Shown: positions 53,650 through 62,797 of the stretch, in pieces
Position numbering within the stretch: the first letter of the stretch is position 1
How the letters are laid out: the number at the start of each line of letters is the position of its first letter
From: Winogradskyella flava
Lineage (GTDB): Bacteria; Bacteroidota; Bacteroidia; Flavobacteriales; Flavobacteriaceae
Reading direction: 5' to 3'
NCBI RefSeq assembly: GCF_014243395.1
Contig: NZ_JACLCP010000002.1
Location: 186,001 to 250,000 of the forward strand
Length of the DNA: 64,000 nucleotides
Notes under the pieces: generated by a model
Told to the model about the DNA's origin: nothing
Seen by the model: only the letters and a program-made list of their open reading frames with translations
Database searches by the model: none
Position numbers and translations under genes: made by a program

Positions 53650-53991
53650 ATTCCATTCCACACACATTTACTCATGTCGTTTTTATTGTTTTAAGAAATC
53701 GTGAATCTCGCGAGCTCGATTTGCCTTCACTCCTCCACCCTCTTAGAAAAAGAGTGTTTAGCGCACGTGATACTTATTTTAATAAATAAGAGCTCGTGAT
53801 TGCTTCGCAATTCATTAACTGAGTAAAGAAGTTTATAGATTAAATTTTTCTAGAATAAGATTACTAACATGCGCTTTTAACCCAATCGAAGATTCATGAT
53901 CTCAATAGTTTTAAAATAGAAACTTGTGAATAAATCGAAGATTCATGAGCTCAATAACTTAAAATAGATGTCACGCGAGTAAAGCCCATGT
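53650..53991. repeat. T2: right-end sequence of unit B
   Basis: Longer relative of T1 sharing the start ATTCCATTCCACACACATTT and the end AAAGCCCATGT, with the left arm ACATGCGCTTT at 53867-53877. Between the arms about 100 bp have been added, including two near-copies of a 35-36 bp sequence (53884-53919 and 53933-53967). T2 ends 6 bp before the stop codon of the next chromosomal gene. The 500-bp gap 53496-53996 otherwise contains no gene that I can see. Confidence 0.7.
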
Positions 53992-53996
53992 AAGCA

Positions 53997-55268
53997 CTAA
54001 AACGGATAACGCTTCACATTTTTATGCTGCCATAGTAAATTGATGATACTCCATTTACCATCCAATTTTATTAAATGTAAATATTCCACCCAATTATCTG
54101 AAAATAGTTTAACTGTGGCAATTCTATGGTAAACATCTAAAATTTTGACTTGATTGTTTGGGCTTGGCGGAAACTTTGTATTTGACTTATTCCAGTTTTT
54201 AGCATTCTCTATCATTCGATCTCTAGATATTGCTGTTACTACTTCTTTACGTAAGGTTCTATTAAATCCTATAGTAACCTTATTTAAACTATCGTTCATA
54301 ACTTCTTGCATAAGCTCCGGCTTTAACTCCTGTAGGGCTTTTAAATAGCCTAATGCTATTCGTTTTATCTCTAAGGAATCCTCCTTTGAAGCAATGTCAC
54401 TTAGTTTTACGTATTGGTTGTTTGCGATTTCACGGTCACGTAATAATGTCATATCCTTATCAAAAATCTGCTGCTTAATATAATTACCTATACTATCATA
54501 GACTTTTATGCCTACAGCGAAACCGTTAGCATTATTAACTAATGTGTTAGACGCGTCATAATATGCGTATTTCACATGGTTACCAAAATCATCATAGCTA
54601 TCTTGGTACGATGCCACTCCTGCGCCATTATTTACAACTTGCATGTCAGCGTTTAAGTTATAGTTAGCCAAAGGAGAACCATCTTTTTTAAAGGTCATTC
54701 CTGTAGTACCAAAATCGAAATATGTAGATAGGCTTTGCGGTTTATTATCTAGATTCACTCTTTTTTCTATGACCATCTTCTTATGTTTGATCCAAGAATA
54801 TTTTGAAATTTTCCAGTTAGATGCCATGGGTTCATCTTCCAAATCAAAAAATTGTAAGGCTGTATAATTTCCGTCTTTGTTAAGTGTGAAAACCTCCTTA
54901 TAAACACCTCTATCATTTGATACTCTGTTTCCTTTTACATCCAAAAAGATGCGTGTTTCTTGATTATCTTGATATGTGATAATGGTTTTATAAGCTCCAA
55001 TAGAAGCCAATGGATGTCGTCGCTCCGTGAAATAGTGATTATTGGTTATTAAAATGAGTTGATTCTTTCTGTTGTAAGTAAAAATATAATGCGATGTTGT
55101 TGATGCTACTGCTTCACTAATAGGGTAAGTTCCTGTAAGTTTAACATATGGCGAAACATGATTGTATTTTAAATGTCTAAAATATTGATTATTACTTTGG
55201 CTTTGTGCTATCGCAATGAAAGACATACAAAGCGCAAATGATAATAGAAAGGATTGCTTTAAAGTCAT
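53997..55268 (-). CDS. Exported protein with C-terminal NTF2-like (lumazine-binding-like) domain
   Basis: A 423-residue protein with a signal peptide (IAIAQ), a central beta-rich part with repeated YD..GN.V motifs as in RHS-like or DKNG repeats, and a C-terminal NTF2-like domain of the Lumazine_bd_2 type: ALGYLKALQELKPELMQEVM, DRMIENAKNW, VKLFSDNWVEYLHLIKLDGKW. The latter is probably a ligand-binding or structural domain. The island ends at its 3' edge. Confidence 0.7.
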   Translation of the reverse strand: MTLKQSFLLSFALCMSFIAIAQSQSNNQYFRHLKYNHVSPYVKLTGTYPISEAVASTTSHYIFTYNRKNQLILITNNHYFTERRHPLASIGAYKTIITYQDNQETRIFLDVKGNRVSNDRGVYKEVFTLNKDGNYTALQFFDLEDEPMASNWKISKYSWIKHKKMVIEKRVNLDNKPQSLSTYFDFGTTGMTFKKDGSPLANYNLNADMQVVNNGAGVASYQDSYDDFGNHVKYAYYDASNTLVNNANGFAVGIKVYDSIGNYIKQQIFDKDMTLLRDREIANNQYVKLSDIASKEDSLEIKRIALGYLKALQELKPELMQEVMNDSLNKVTIGFNRTLRKEVVTAISRDRMIENAKNWNKSNTKFPPSPNNQVKILDVYHRIATVKLFSDNWVEYLHLIKLDGKWSIINLLWQHKNVKRYPF

Positions 55269-55402
55269 TTTTTGATTGATTTTTGGTTAGTATTGGTCTA
55301 TATGAATCGTTCGTTAACCTATCAATAATAATGCCGAAGACTAATTAATACATCGATACAATGAGGCAAATAACAAATTTATTGTTGTGAATTAATCTAT
55401 GC

Positions 55403-56323
55403 TCATTTCGAAACTTCTATGACTACATTTCCTCTTTTACGTCCTGTTTCAACATACTCGTGAGCTTTTTCTATATCATCAAGTTTAAATGACTTGTCTA
55501 TAAAAGGCTTCAACTTCCCTTCTTCAGCCAAAGTTTTTATTAATTTCAGATGTTCAGCCTTCTCTTTCGTCAACATTTTAACCGAAACGAAATTCCCTCC
55601 AACTTTAAGGACCCTTTTGGCTTTTGTTTTTGCTGTTTTTCCAACGGCATCAAAAACAATATCGAACTTTTCATTTCTTTTGGAAAAATCTTCTTTTTTA
55701 TAATCGATTACATTTTTGGCTCCCAGTGATTTGACCATTTCAAAATTGGAAGTACTGCACACACCAGTTACGCTTGATCCTTTTTGATTGGATATTTGTA
55801 CTGCATAACTTCCAACACTTCCAGAAGCTCCATAAATTAAAACGCTTTGCCCTTTTGCTAAATTGGCTTTTTCTAAAAGGAACATTGCCGTCATTGCTCC
55901 AACTGGTAATGCAGCAGATTCCTGGTAATTCAAATTTTTCGGTTTTATACCTACCACTCCATTTTTCCATTGTTGAGGCAAGCAAATATATTCAGCATAT
56001 GAACCTGTATGAAGCATTGTAGTGGTTCCAAATACGCTGTCACCAACTTTAAATTCGGTTACACGTTTCCCAACGTCTTCCACTATTCCTGCTAATTCAT
56101 GTCCTAAAATTTTCTTTTTGGGTTTGAAAAGTCCAAAAATCAATCTTGCAGGAAGCCAAAATAAAGGAGGGAAATCAGAACTTCGTAATCTTACATCTCC
56201 CGAAGTGACTGTTGCTGAATATATTTTTACCAAAATCTCATCATCTTTAGGCTTAGGTTTCGCTATGTCCTTTATTTTGAGAACATTTGGTGAACCGTAT
56301 TTGTTATAAATTACTGCTTTCAT
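55403..56323 (-). CDS. NAD(P)-dependent medium-chain reductase, quinone oxidoreductase type
   Basis: A 306-residue MDR-superfamily enzyme: N-terminal GroES-like domain (KAVIYNKYGSPNVLKI; GHELAGIVEDVGKRV) and a Rossmann domain with IYGASGSVGSYAVQI. The catalytic zinc ligands of alcohol dehydrogenases are absent, as in NADPH:quinone reductases. It reduces quinones or enones using NADPH by family. It starts 2 bp after the DUF4386 gene. Confidence 0.88.
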   Translation of the reverse strand: MKAVIYNKYGSPNVLKIKDIAKPKPKDDEILVKIYSATVTSGDVRLRSSDFPPLFWLPARLIFGLFKPKKKILGHELAGIVEDVGKRVTEFKVGDSVFGTTTMLHTGSYAEYICLPQQWKNGVVGIKPKNLNYQESAALPVGAMTAMFLLEKANLAKGQSVLIYGASGSVGSYAVQISNQKGSSVTGVCSTSNFEMVKSLGAKNVIDYKKEDFSKRNEKFDIVFDAVGKTAKTKAKRVLKVGGNFVSVKMLTKEKAEHLKLIKTLAEEGKLKPFIDKSFKLDDIEKAHEYVETGRKRGNVVIEVSK

Positions 56324-56325
56324 AT

Positions 56326-57012
56326 TTATTTTATATTAGGTCTGATTCCAAAAATTAGCAAATAACCAATCATCCAAAATTCACCAATGGTTGCTGGTAG
56401 CATAAGAAATCTATTGAAGCTAAAATCAATTCCGGCATAGCGTATAACTGTAGAAATTAGATAGCCTATACCACCTAAAATAATAACTCTTCCTAACCAG
56501 ACAGGCAACCTTTTAGATTTGACAACTATGTATCCCATAGGAAATAGCCATAACCCGAAAAATAGGCCACCAATACCCCAAGCATTTGAAATTATATGTT
56601 GAAACACCTGAATTAATAAAACTTTGTCTTCCATAGCACCTATATCAGAATTTGCAATACCTATTGCTGAGGCGATTGAAATTGCACTTATCATAATAGC
56701 TAAAGCATTTACCATTCCCCATATACCTAAAGTCCAAGCTTCCCACTCATAATTATCTTTAAATAATTTGAAAAACCAAACTGCGGTAAGTGCTTGTGAT
56801 ATTACGATAGCAAACTCTAATAGCAACCTTATTCTTGCTGTAGATTCTAATTCTGCTAAATTTATCAGGGTTTGTTCAGGATTTCCAGACACAAATATTT
56901 GAGAATGAAAGACCATAAACCCCAGAATTCCTGTAATAGCCATCATTAAATACCATAAGCCAGTTATTCTAGCGGTCTTAATTAAATTTTTCTGTTCTGT
57001 ATTTACATTCAT
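56326..57012 (-). CDS. DUF4386 family membrane protein
   Basis: A 228-residue protein with six to seven hydrophobic helices and the DUF4386 pattern (ARITGLWYLMMAITGI near the start, then ALTAVWFFKLFK and NAWGIGGLFFGLWLFPMGY). Function unknown. It is probably cotranscribed with the MDR enzyme. Confidence 0.8.
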   Translation of the reverse strand: MNVNTEQKNLIKTARITGLWYLMMAITGILGFMVFHSQIFVSGNPEQTLINLAELESTARIRLLLEFAIVISQALTAVWFFKLFKDNYEWEAWTLGIWGMVNALAIMISAISIASAIGIANSDIGAMEDKVLLIQVFQHIISNAWGIGGLFFGLWLFPMGYIVVKSKRLPVWLGRVIILGGIGYLISTVIRYAGIDFSFNRFLMLPATIGEFWMIGYLLIFGIRPNIK

Positions 57013-57038
57013 AAGTCGTTTAATTTTATTATTTTAAA

Positions 57039-57629
57039 TCAGTTCTGACTATCTACATTGTTAGCACTTGTTTTATTCCTTTTCATAAATTTAATTCCAA
57101 GTATAATTAGCATTACTATCAAGACAATAAAAAAAGCACTTGTCGAAATACTTTTTATAAGAGAAAAGGACCTAGTTGTTTTTACAGCAACCTCTGTCAA
57201 TTCAGGATAGTTTTTTAACATTGCTATAATTCCGATATTTTCCAAATAATCTGCAATACCAGCAATTATTGGTATTACACAGAGATATTTATAAGGGGAA
57301 TTTAATTTGTTCAATTTTTTTAAGAAATATCCCAAAAGCAAACAGTAAGAAAGCCCGAATAGTAGCGGGTAAATCATATCTACAGGTATTTGGTCGTTTA
57401 GATAAGTCAAACGTCCATTTTCTCCAAGCGAAGTGAATAATTCATTTACATAATTCAAATTATATCCTGTGGGCATCATATCCAATAATTGCATTCCGTT
57501 AGAAAATTCCATTGTTTTAGGAATTGTAACAGTCAGCATAAAGGTGTAAACAACATTTGTTAAGATAAAAAGTCCTAAAACTATTTTTGCTGAAATGTTT
57601 TTTTTAATAAATTTTGTTAATCGTTTCAT
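57039..57629 (-). CDS. Four-helix membrane protein, unknown
   Basis: A 196-residue membrane protein with helices at about 14-34, 84-102, 110-130 and 155-178. There is a Pro-Lys-Thr-Met motif after the first helix (TVTIPKTMEFSNGMQLLDMMP). No domain is recognised. It starts 131 bp downstream of the outer-membrane-like gene and ends 26 bp from the DUF4386 start. Confidence 0.6.
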   Translation of the reverse strand: MKRLTKFIKKNISAKIVLGLFILTNVVYTFMLTVTIPKTMEFSNGMQLLDMMPTGYNLNYVNELFTSLGENGRLTYLNDQIPVDMIYPLLFGLSYCLLLGYFLKKLNKLNSPYKYLCVIPIIAGIADYLENIGIIAMLKNYPELTEVAVKTTRSFSLIKSISTSAFFIVLIVMLIILGIKFMKRNKTSANNVDSQN

Positions 57630-57760
57630 TTTTTTCTCAAATAAATGCTAACAATAGAATCTATGTAATAGATTAATTTTTGGTGCTTTCATTTTGTTCA
57701 TTATTAACAGTAAACTCGAATTATGCAATAGACTTTGTATTACATAATTCGGGTGAAAGC

Positions 57761-58363
57761 TTACAACCAACTAAATCCTAGCCCAATATTAAAGATTAGA
57801 GCATCTCTATGTGCATCTCCATCTAAAAAGGCACGACCAAGAACTAATTTGGACTGCACATTAAGCGCGAAGTTTTTCTTTTTGTAAATTTCGTAACCTG
57901 TACTAGCCATAACAGCACAACCAAAGTTCCAATCGTCATTTACATCGTCTTTAATATCATATAGCGCTGGCGAATCTATTGCTAAGCCAATTCCTCCATG
58001 AATCCACCATCTATCTTTCACCCAATATTGTACGGATGGAATAAAACCACCGAAATGCCTATCATTATCCTGAAATTCGTAGATATTTCCTGGTAAAGAG
58101 GCTGTAATGGCGAGTTTGTCGTTTAACATGTAGCCAAATTTTAAATCTGGAAAAACAAATGTGCCTTGAGATTTGTCAAAAGTTTGAATACCTGCACTAT
58201 CTTCTATACTGATAAGCCCTCCACCTGCTACGAACTCGAAGATGAAACCTTCTCTTTGTGTTGTTGATTCTTGATTTGTGTTTTGTGCATATGTTATACT
58301 AGACGCTAATACAAAGGCTACACAAGCCATTCTTAATAAAAATTGTTTTTTGATTGATTTCAT
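57761..58363 (-). CDS. Exported beta-barrel-like protein
   Basis: A 200-residue protein with a signal peptide (ITYAQ) and alternating strands ending in a barrel-like aromatic C-terminus (IFNIGLGFSWL), as in small outer-membrane porins. The ATG at 58363 begins the signal peptide. A second ATG 33 bp upstream (58396) lies in a duplicated leader sequence. No specific function. Confidence 0.65.
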   Translation of the reverse strand: MKSIKKQFLLRMACVAFVLASSITYAQNTNQESTTQREGFIFEFVAGGGLISIEDSAGIQTFDKSQGTFVFPDLKFGYMLNDKLAITASLPGNIYEFQDNDRHFGGFIPSVQYWVKDRWWIHGGIGLAIDSPALYDIKDDVNDDWNFGCAVMASTGYEIYKKKNFALNVQSKLVLGRAFLDGDAHRDALIFNIGLGFSWL

Positions 58364-58436
58364 AATTGTTTGTTTTTTGATTTTAATTGATGTCATAATT
58401 GTTCGTTTTTTTATTGATTTTTTGATGATTTCTATT

Positions 58437-59564
58437 TTAATTAAACTCGTTCATTAATAATTGTTGAATAATGGTATTACGTTGTGTACCTGTATCGTCT
58501 TGTTGATTACTTAATAGTACAATTGTAGCATCATATTCTGGCACAAAACCAATCATACTCCAATAGCCATTAATATCGCCACCGTGCCAATACATTGTAG
58601 TATTGCCCTCTTGTGTTGTAAACCACCCTAAACCAAAATCAACAAATCCACTAGGTACGTTTTGAGAAAATATTTCGGTTTTTTCAGTCACTGTAAACCA
58701 ATTGGTTTTAACAGCATTTGTCCAAGTTTCCATATTTTTGGGAGTACTACTAAAGTCGCCTACACCAAATGCGATAGGCATAGGATAAGTACTGTTAACA
58801 CTACCATTTTCATAACCTTCAGCATGAATATCAACATCGATAATATTATTACCTTTATAGGTATCAGTCATTTCTAATGGGATAAATATTTTTTGCTGAA
58901 TATATTCGTGATAAGACATTTGAGCTAATTCTTGAACTAATAAAGCTGCGATAAGAAAGTTTGAATTGCTATACTGTTTACCAGAACCTGGTGTGAAATT
59001 GAGACCGTTCTCAGAAATCATATCAGTAATAACTTCATATATATCTTCTTCATCTAAAGTTTCGCCTTGCTCATAAGCGTCTTCAACGACAAATTGGTAA
59101 TCTGGAATACCCGATTGATGCGATAATAATTGTGCAATGGTAATTTGATTTCCATTTGGAAATTCGGTATCAAATTCATTTAAAGTTTGATTAAAATTGT
59201 TGATTAGACCATCGCGTCTTAATTGTACGACAGCTGCTGCGGTTAAAGTCTTAGTAACAGAACCTATGCGGTATGCAAGATTATCACCTTGAGGCATTGC
59301 TGTACTTTGATTTGCTAATCCAAAACCTTGACGCACTAAATCATTTCCATTTTTAGTTACAATGGCATAACCTTTAAAATCGATATCTGTTAATACATTT
59401 TCAACGGTTGTATAGTTTGTCGTTTGTGGATTGTTATCATCGTCTTTTGAGCATGATGATACTAAGGTTGTTATACATAGTAAAAAGGCTACCATAAAAT
59501 GGTTTACTCTTCTTCTCACGATAATCGTTTTGTTCTTTTTTAATGTTTGATTCAATGATTTCAT
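58437..59564 (-). CDS. Serine hydrolase, class C beta-lactamase / PBP4*-like lipoprotein
   Basis: A lipoprotein with the class C serine hydrolase core: SxxK (SVTK within YRIGSVTKTLTAAAV), a YSNSNF tyrosine motif and a C-terminal HGG (YWHGGDINGYWS). Lipobox VSSC. The start could be 59600 or 59564, since both ATGs lie in a duplicated leader; 59564 gives 375 residues and a shorter signal region. Members are D,D-peptidases, esterases or beta-lactamases; which is unknown. It lies 55-91 bp after the thioredoxin gene. Confidence 0.85.
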   Translation of the reverse strand: MKSLNQTLKKNKTIIVRRRVNHFMVAFLLCITTLVSSCSKDDDNNPQTTNYTTVENVLTDIDFKGYAIVTKNGNDLVRQGFGLANQSTAMPQGDNLAYRIGSVTKTLTAAAVVQLRRDGLINNFNQTLNEFDTEFPNGNQITIAQLLSHQSGIPDYQFVVEDAYEQGETLDEEDIYEVITDMISENGLNFTPGSGKQYSNSNFLIAALLVQELAQMSYHEYIQQKIFIPLEMTDTYKGNNIIDVDIHAEGYENGSVNSTYPMPIAFGVGDFSSTPKNMETWTNAVKTNWFTVTEKTEIFSQNVPSGFVDFGLGWFTTQEGNTTMYWHGGDINGYWSMIGFVPEYDATIVLLSNQQDDTGTQRNTIIQQLLMNEFN

Positions 59565-59655
59565 GATTGTTCGATTTTTGATTGTTTTAATTGATTTCAT
59601 AATTGATCGTTTTTTGATTGATGATTTATGTTTTATTAATCTGTTTTAATTTTTT

Positions 59656-60102
59656 TTATTTTTGACTTAAAAGCATTTCAAGGAATTTTGTTTTCCCAAC
59701 TTTTCCAACGTAGTAATCAATTACTTTTCCTTCAGGATTAATAAAAATTGTTGTTGGTGTAGCTCCAATATTATATTGCTTCACTAATGATTCAGCATTT
59801 GGGTCGTCAATGTTAATTTCAACTTGTACAACTTTTGAATCTATAGCTTTCTTAACTTCGCTATCAGCAAAAACTTGACGCTTCATAATTCTGCAAGGTG
59901 AGCACCATTCTGCAGTAAAGAATACCATAATGTTTTTATCAGAATTGTTTGCCAACTTTTGAGCAGATTCAATGTTATCTGTCCAAGTAATATCATTTGA
60001 AGGTGCATAAAATGAGTACCATGCATACCAGAGCGAGAGGACTAGAAATGTTAGCCAGAAAAAGCTCCAAAATGGTTGTGTCTTCTTTTTTGATTTCTTC
60101 AT
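59656..60102 (-). CDS. Membrane-anchored thioredoxin-like protein
   Basis: A 148-residue protein with one N-terminal membrane helix (about 11-31) and a thioredoxin domain: FFTAEWCSPCRIMKR with a CSPC active site, and the cis-proline region IGATPTTIFINPEGK. The charge pattern (basic N-terminus) places the domain in the periplasm, where it would reduce or form disulfides. Confidence 0.88.
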   Translation of the reverse strand: MKKSKKKTQPFWSFFWLTFLVLSLWYAWYSFYAPSNDITWTDNIESAQKLANNSDKNIMVFFTAEWCSPCRIMKRQVFADSEVKKAIDSKVVQVEINIDDPNAESLVKQYNIGATPTTIFINPEGKVIDYYVGKVGKTKFLEMLLSQK

Positions 60103-60142
60103 AGTTGAACTATTTTTTTATTCTTCATATTTAATTTGTGTT

Positions 60143-60838
60143 TTATAATTCGGAGTAAGTATTTTTTAGGCTTTTTAATGATTCAATGGCGTCATTGTAA
60201 GCCTCTATATTTTGTGCAAGCGTAGTCATTCTCGTTAAAACCATATTTTCAAAATAAATGTCTTTTTCGTAAGTATCTGAAGAAATGCCCATATCCCTAA
60301 ATTTTACGTTTCGCATCAAAAAATTTTCATAATAGGCCTCTATGGTCTGTTGTTCTGAAGATTCAAGTTTTTCTATAGGGTTAAATGTTTCATAAGATTC
60401 AGAGATGGCATTACGTAAGTTTAAATCGTCAAATAATTTTAAATCACCAGAAAACTTTAAATTTTCATAGGTTATCATAACTGGATAAAACTTTTTAGAC
60501 ATAATTAAATAGAATGATTTTGTAGATAATCTTGGGTTATCATAATCTTTGAATAATAAAATTTTGAATACTGTATCTAACTCTTTGAGCATTTGCTTTG
60601 ACTCATTTTCTAGAATTGCTAACTTTTTTAGATTGCGATCTGCTTCATCATGCAGCTGAATAATGTATGAATTTCGTAACTCCAATTTCTTCTCGCTATT
60701 TGAATGTTCATTAATTGCTAAGGCAATAAGAATCCCAACAATAACAAGAATTATTTCTCCAGTTGCGTAAGCAAAATAATTACCGAACTTATTTTGAGTA
60801 AGCATTTTTAGTCTTTTTTTTCTAAATAATTTTATCAT
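60143..60838 (-). CDS. DUF6090 family membrane protein (second copy)
   Basis: A 231-residue protein with the family helix YATGEIILVIVGILIALAIN near the N-terminus and a long helical remainder with VMITYENLKFSGDLKLFDD. It is a paralogue of 38147-38872. It sits in a closely spaced run of minus-strand genes between acyltransferase and thioredoxin. Function unknown. Confidence 0.8.
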   Translation of the reverse strand: MIKLFRKKRLKMLTQNKFGNYFAYATGEIILVIVGILIALAINEHSNSEKKLELRNSYIIQLHDEADRNLKKLAILENESKQMLKELDTVFKILLFKDYDNPRLSTKSFYLIMSKKFYPVMITYENLKFSGDLKLFDDLNLRNAISESYETFNPIEKLESSEQQTIEAYYENFLMRNVKFRDMGISSDTYEKDIYFENMVLTRMTTLAQNIEAYNDAIESLKSLKNTYSEL

Positions 60839-60884
60839 GACTTAATGGTTTATTAAATTGAAAAACAACGTATTGAGTTTTACT

Positions 60885-61970
60885 TTAAGCACGCTTTAAC
60901 ATTTTCTCTATTACGCTTTTAACTTTCCATTTCAATCCAAACAAGGGTTTTAAAATATTAATTCGTTTAAGGATAAATTCATAAATAAGAAAACAGACAA
61001 TAAACGTAAAGAGGGTGATTGCAATGAACTCTAATATAGGATGAAGATCTAATGGCAGAATGAGCAATGCACCTGCATATAAGACAAACATGTGAATAAT
61101 ATAAACAGGATAAACAGCAGGACTCAAATAACTTAGTAATGTACTTGGTTTATTAAAGTAGCTATAACCTATTCCAAACAAACCCAATATCCAAGCATTA
61201 GATTCTATAGTAGTGATATACATATTTGATATGGATTCATACCTTGTAAATCGAAGAGTAAATAAGACAGCTGCTATACCTATATACAACCATTTCCACT
61301 TCGAAACGGTTTGCCAGAATACTTTACCGCTATACACAAAAAGAAATCCGAAGAAGAAAGCAAGAAGCCCTATAAAAAATCCATGCCAGGTTTGAGCGTA
61401 CAGTTCAAATAGTTGTGGTTTAACAAAACCCACTTCCAACATAAAAAACACAGATATGGTTAGTGGACCAAAAGCATATCTCATCACTTTAGATATTATC
61501 TTTTTGAATCTTCCTTTTTCATTTTTCTTTAGATAGAAAAATAGTGGAGACAACAACAGAACGTATACAAAAATGTTACCCAAAAACCATAAATGGCCCA
61601 TATGCGGAAAGTAGCTTAATGGCATATTATAGTATTGCTGAAAAATTAAAAAATGTAATGGAGTAATGGCCAAAAATCCGAACACAAAAGGTAATAGAAT
61701 TCGTTTTCCACGCTCGAAAAATAACTGCTTCCAATTTCTTTTTTTCATTGCAAAATAGAGTCCCATTCCTGATACAAAAAAGAGTAAAGGTATTCGCCAA
61801 ACATTGAGCATCGTCATTGGTTTCCAAAGTCCTTCTAACGCATCATCACTTTTTATAAAACCTATAAACAATGCCCAAGGTTGAAATATAATGGCTATAT
61901 GATAAATAAGTAATAAACCTATAGCAATGACTCTTAGCCAATCAATATCGTATCTTCTTTCTGTTGTCAT
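60885..61970 (-). CDS. Acyltransferase 3 family membrane protein
   Basis: A 361-residue protein with about ten membrane helices. The start RRYDIDWLRVIAIGLLLIYH carries the catalytic-type His and Arg of acyltransferase 3 proteins, and the LFFVSGMGLYFAMKKR segment follows. The family transfers acyl groups to sugars of the envelope. It starts 12 bp after the ankyrin lipoprotein stop, so the two are probably cotranscribed. Confidence 0.85.
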   Translation of the reverse strand: MTTERRYDIDWLRVIAIGLLLIYHIAIIFQPWALFIGFIKSDDALEGLWKPMTMLNVWRIPLLFFVSGMGLYFAMKKRNWKQLFFERGKRILLPFVFGFLAITPLHFLIFQQYYNMPLSYFPHMGHLWFLGNIFVYVLLLSPLFFYLKKNEKGRFKKIISKVMRYAFGPLTISVFFMLEVGFVKPQLFELYAQTWHGFFIGLLAFFFGFLFVYSGKVFWQTVSKWKWLYIGIAAVLFTLRFTRYESISNMYITTIESNAWILGLFGIGYSYFNKPSTLLSYLSPAVYPVYIIHMFVLYAGALLILPLDLHPILEFIAITLFTFIVCFLIYEFILKRINILKPLFGLKWKVKSVIEKMLKRA

Positions 61971-61982
61971 CTTAAATTGTGT

Positions 61983-62570
61983 CTATTGTAACATCATTGC
62001 TACAACTGGACGTGCTTTTTCTAATTCATTAAGGTCTAATGTAAAACCCATAGGTTGTAATTGTTGAATTAGCATTTCATAGATAGGTTTCATTTGATCA
62101 TAATCTACCATAACTATTTCTCTAGCTGTAGCTCCAAAATTATTGCGAACCGTTTTATCTGCTTTTGCGTCAATTAGTAACTGTACAATTTCTATACGTC
62201 CAAAGAATGCTGCTGTATGCAAAGCTGTTCCACCATCATTATTCTTTATAGACAAATCTGCATTTGCATTGATCAATACTTTAGCAACTTCAGGTTTATC
62301 AAAAGTGGCTGCAGACATTAAAGGTGTAGATCCAGACATGGCCTCTTTTTGATTGATATCTGTCCCAGCTTCAATATGCCGTTTAACTGCTTCCAAATTG
62401 CCTGTTACTACGGCACCGTGAATATCTATACTAGGCTTAGCAATATTCTCATTTGCAACGCCTGTTGTGTTTTTAGCTTCCCTTTTTTGAGAACATGATG
62501 TGAATGAAATTGCCATTACACATATAATTGTAACTAAAAATTTTACTCGAATTTCAATTGAATTTTTCAT
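61983..62570 (-). CDS. Ankyrin-repeat lipoprotein
   Basis: A 195-residue lipoprotein (SFTSC lipobox, Cys26) with three to four ankyrin repeats (IHGAVVTGNLEAVKRHIEAG, GSTPLMSAATFDKPEVAK, GGTALHTAAFFGRIEIV). It should lie in the periplasm. It is the first gene of the run that diverges from the AraC-type regulator. Confidence 0.8.
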   Translation of the reverse strand: MKNSIEIRVKFLVTIICVMAISFTSCSQKREAKNTTGVANENIAKPSIDIHGAVVTGNLEAVKRHIEAGTDINQKEAMSGSTPLMSAATFDKPEVAKVLINANADLSIKNNDGGTALHTAAFFGRIEIVQLLIDAKADKTVRNNFGATAREIVMVDYDQMKPIYEMLIQQLQPMGFTLDLNELEKARPVVAMMLQ

Positions 62571-62679
62571 GATTTTAAATTTTAAGAATTATTATCTCGA
62601 TTTGATGATACAAAGATGAGACTAACCATGATGCAGCAGTAAACACTTATGAATCAAGAATTATGACGTTTAATGCAGT

Positions 62680-62718
62680 ACTATAAATTATGGCGCAAGA
62701 CTATAAATTATGGCGCAA
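62680..62718. repeat. Tandem 20-bp repeats in divergent promoter region
   Basis: ACTATAAATTATGGCGCAA occurs at 62680-62698 and again at 62700-62718. A related AATTATGACG lies at 62658-62667. The 20-bp period puts the copies on one face of DNA, as expected for an AraC-type operator between the divergent ankyrin lipoprotein and regulator genes. Confidence 0.6.
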
Positions 62719-62797
62719 ATCATCATAAAATCAAAAAAATTAACTCAAAGCCTGACGTTTAAATTTTACTTATCTTCGTTGCTGTTACTTAAAGAAA

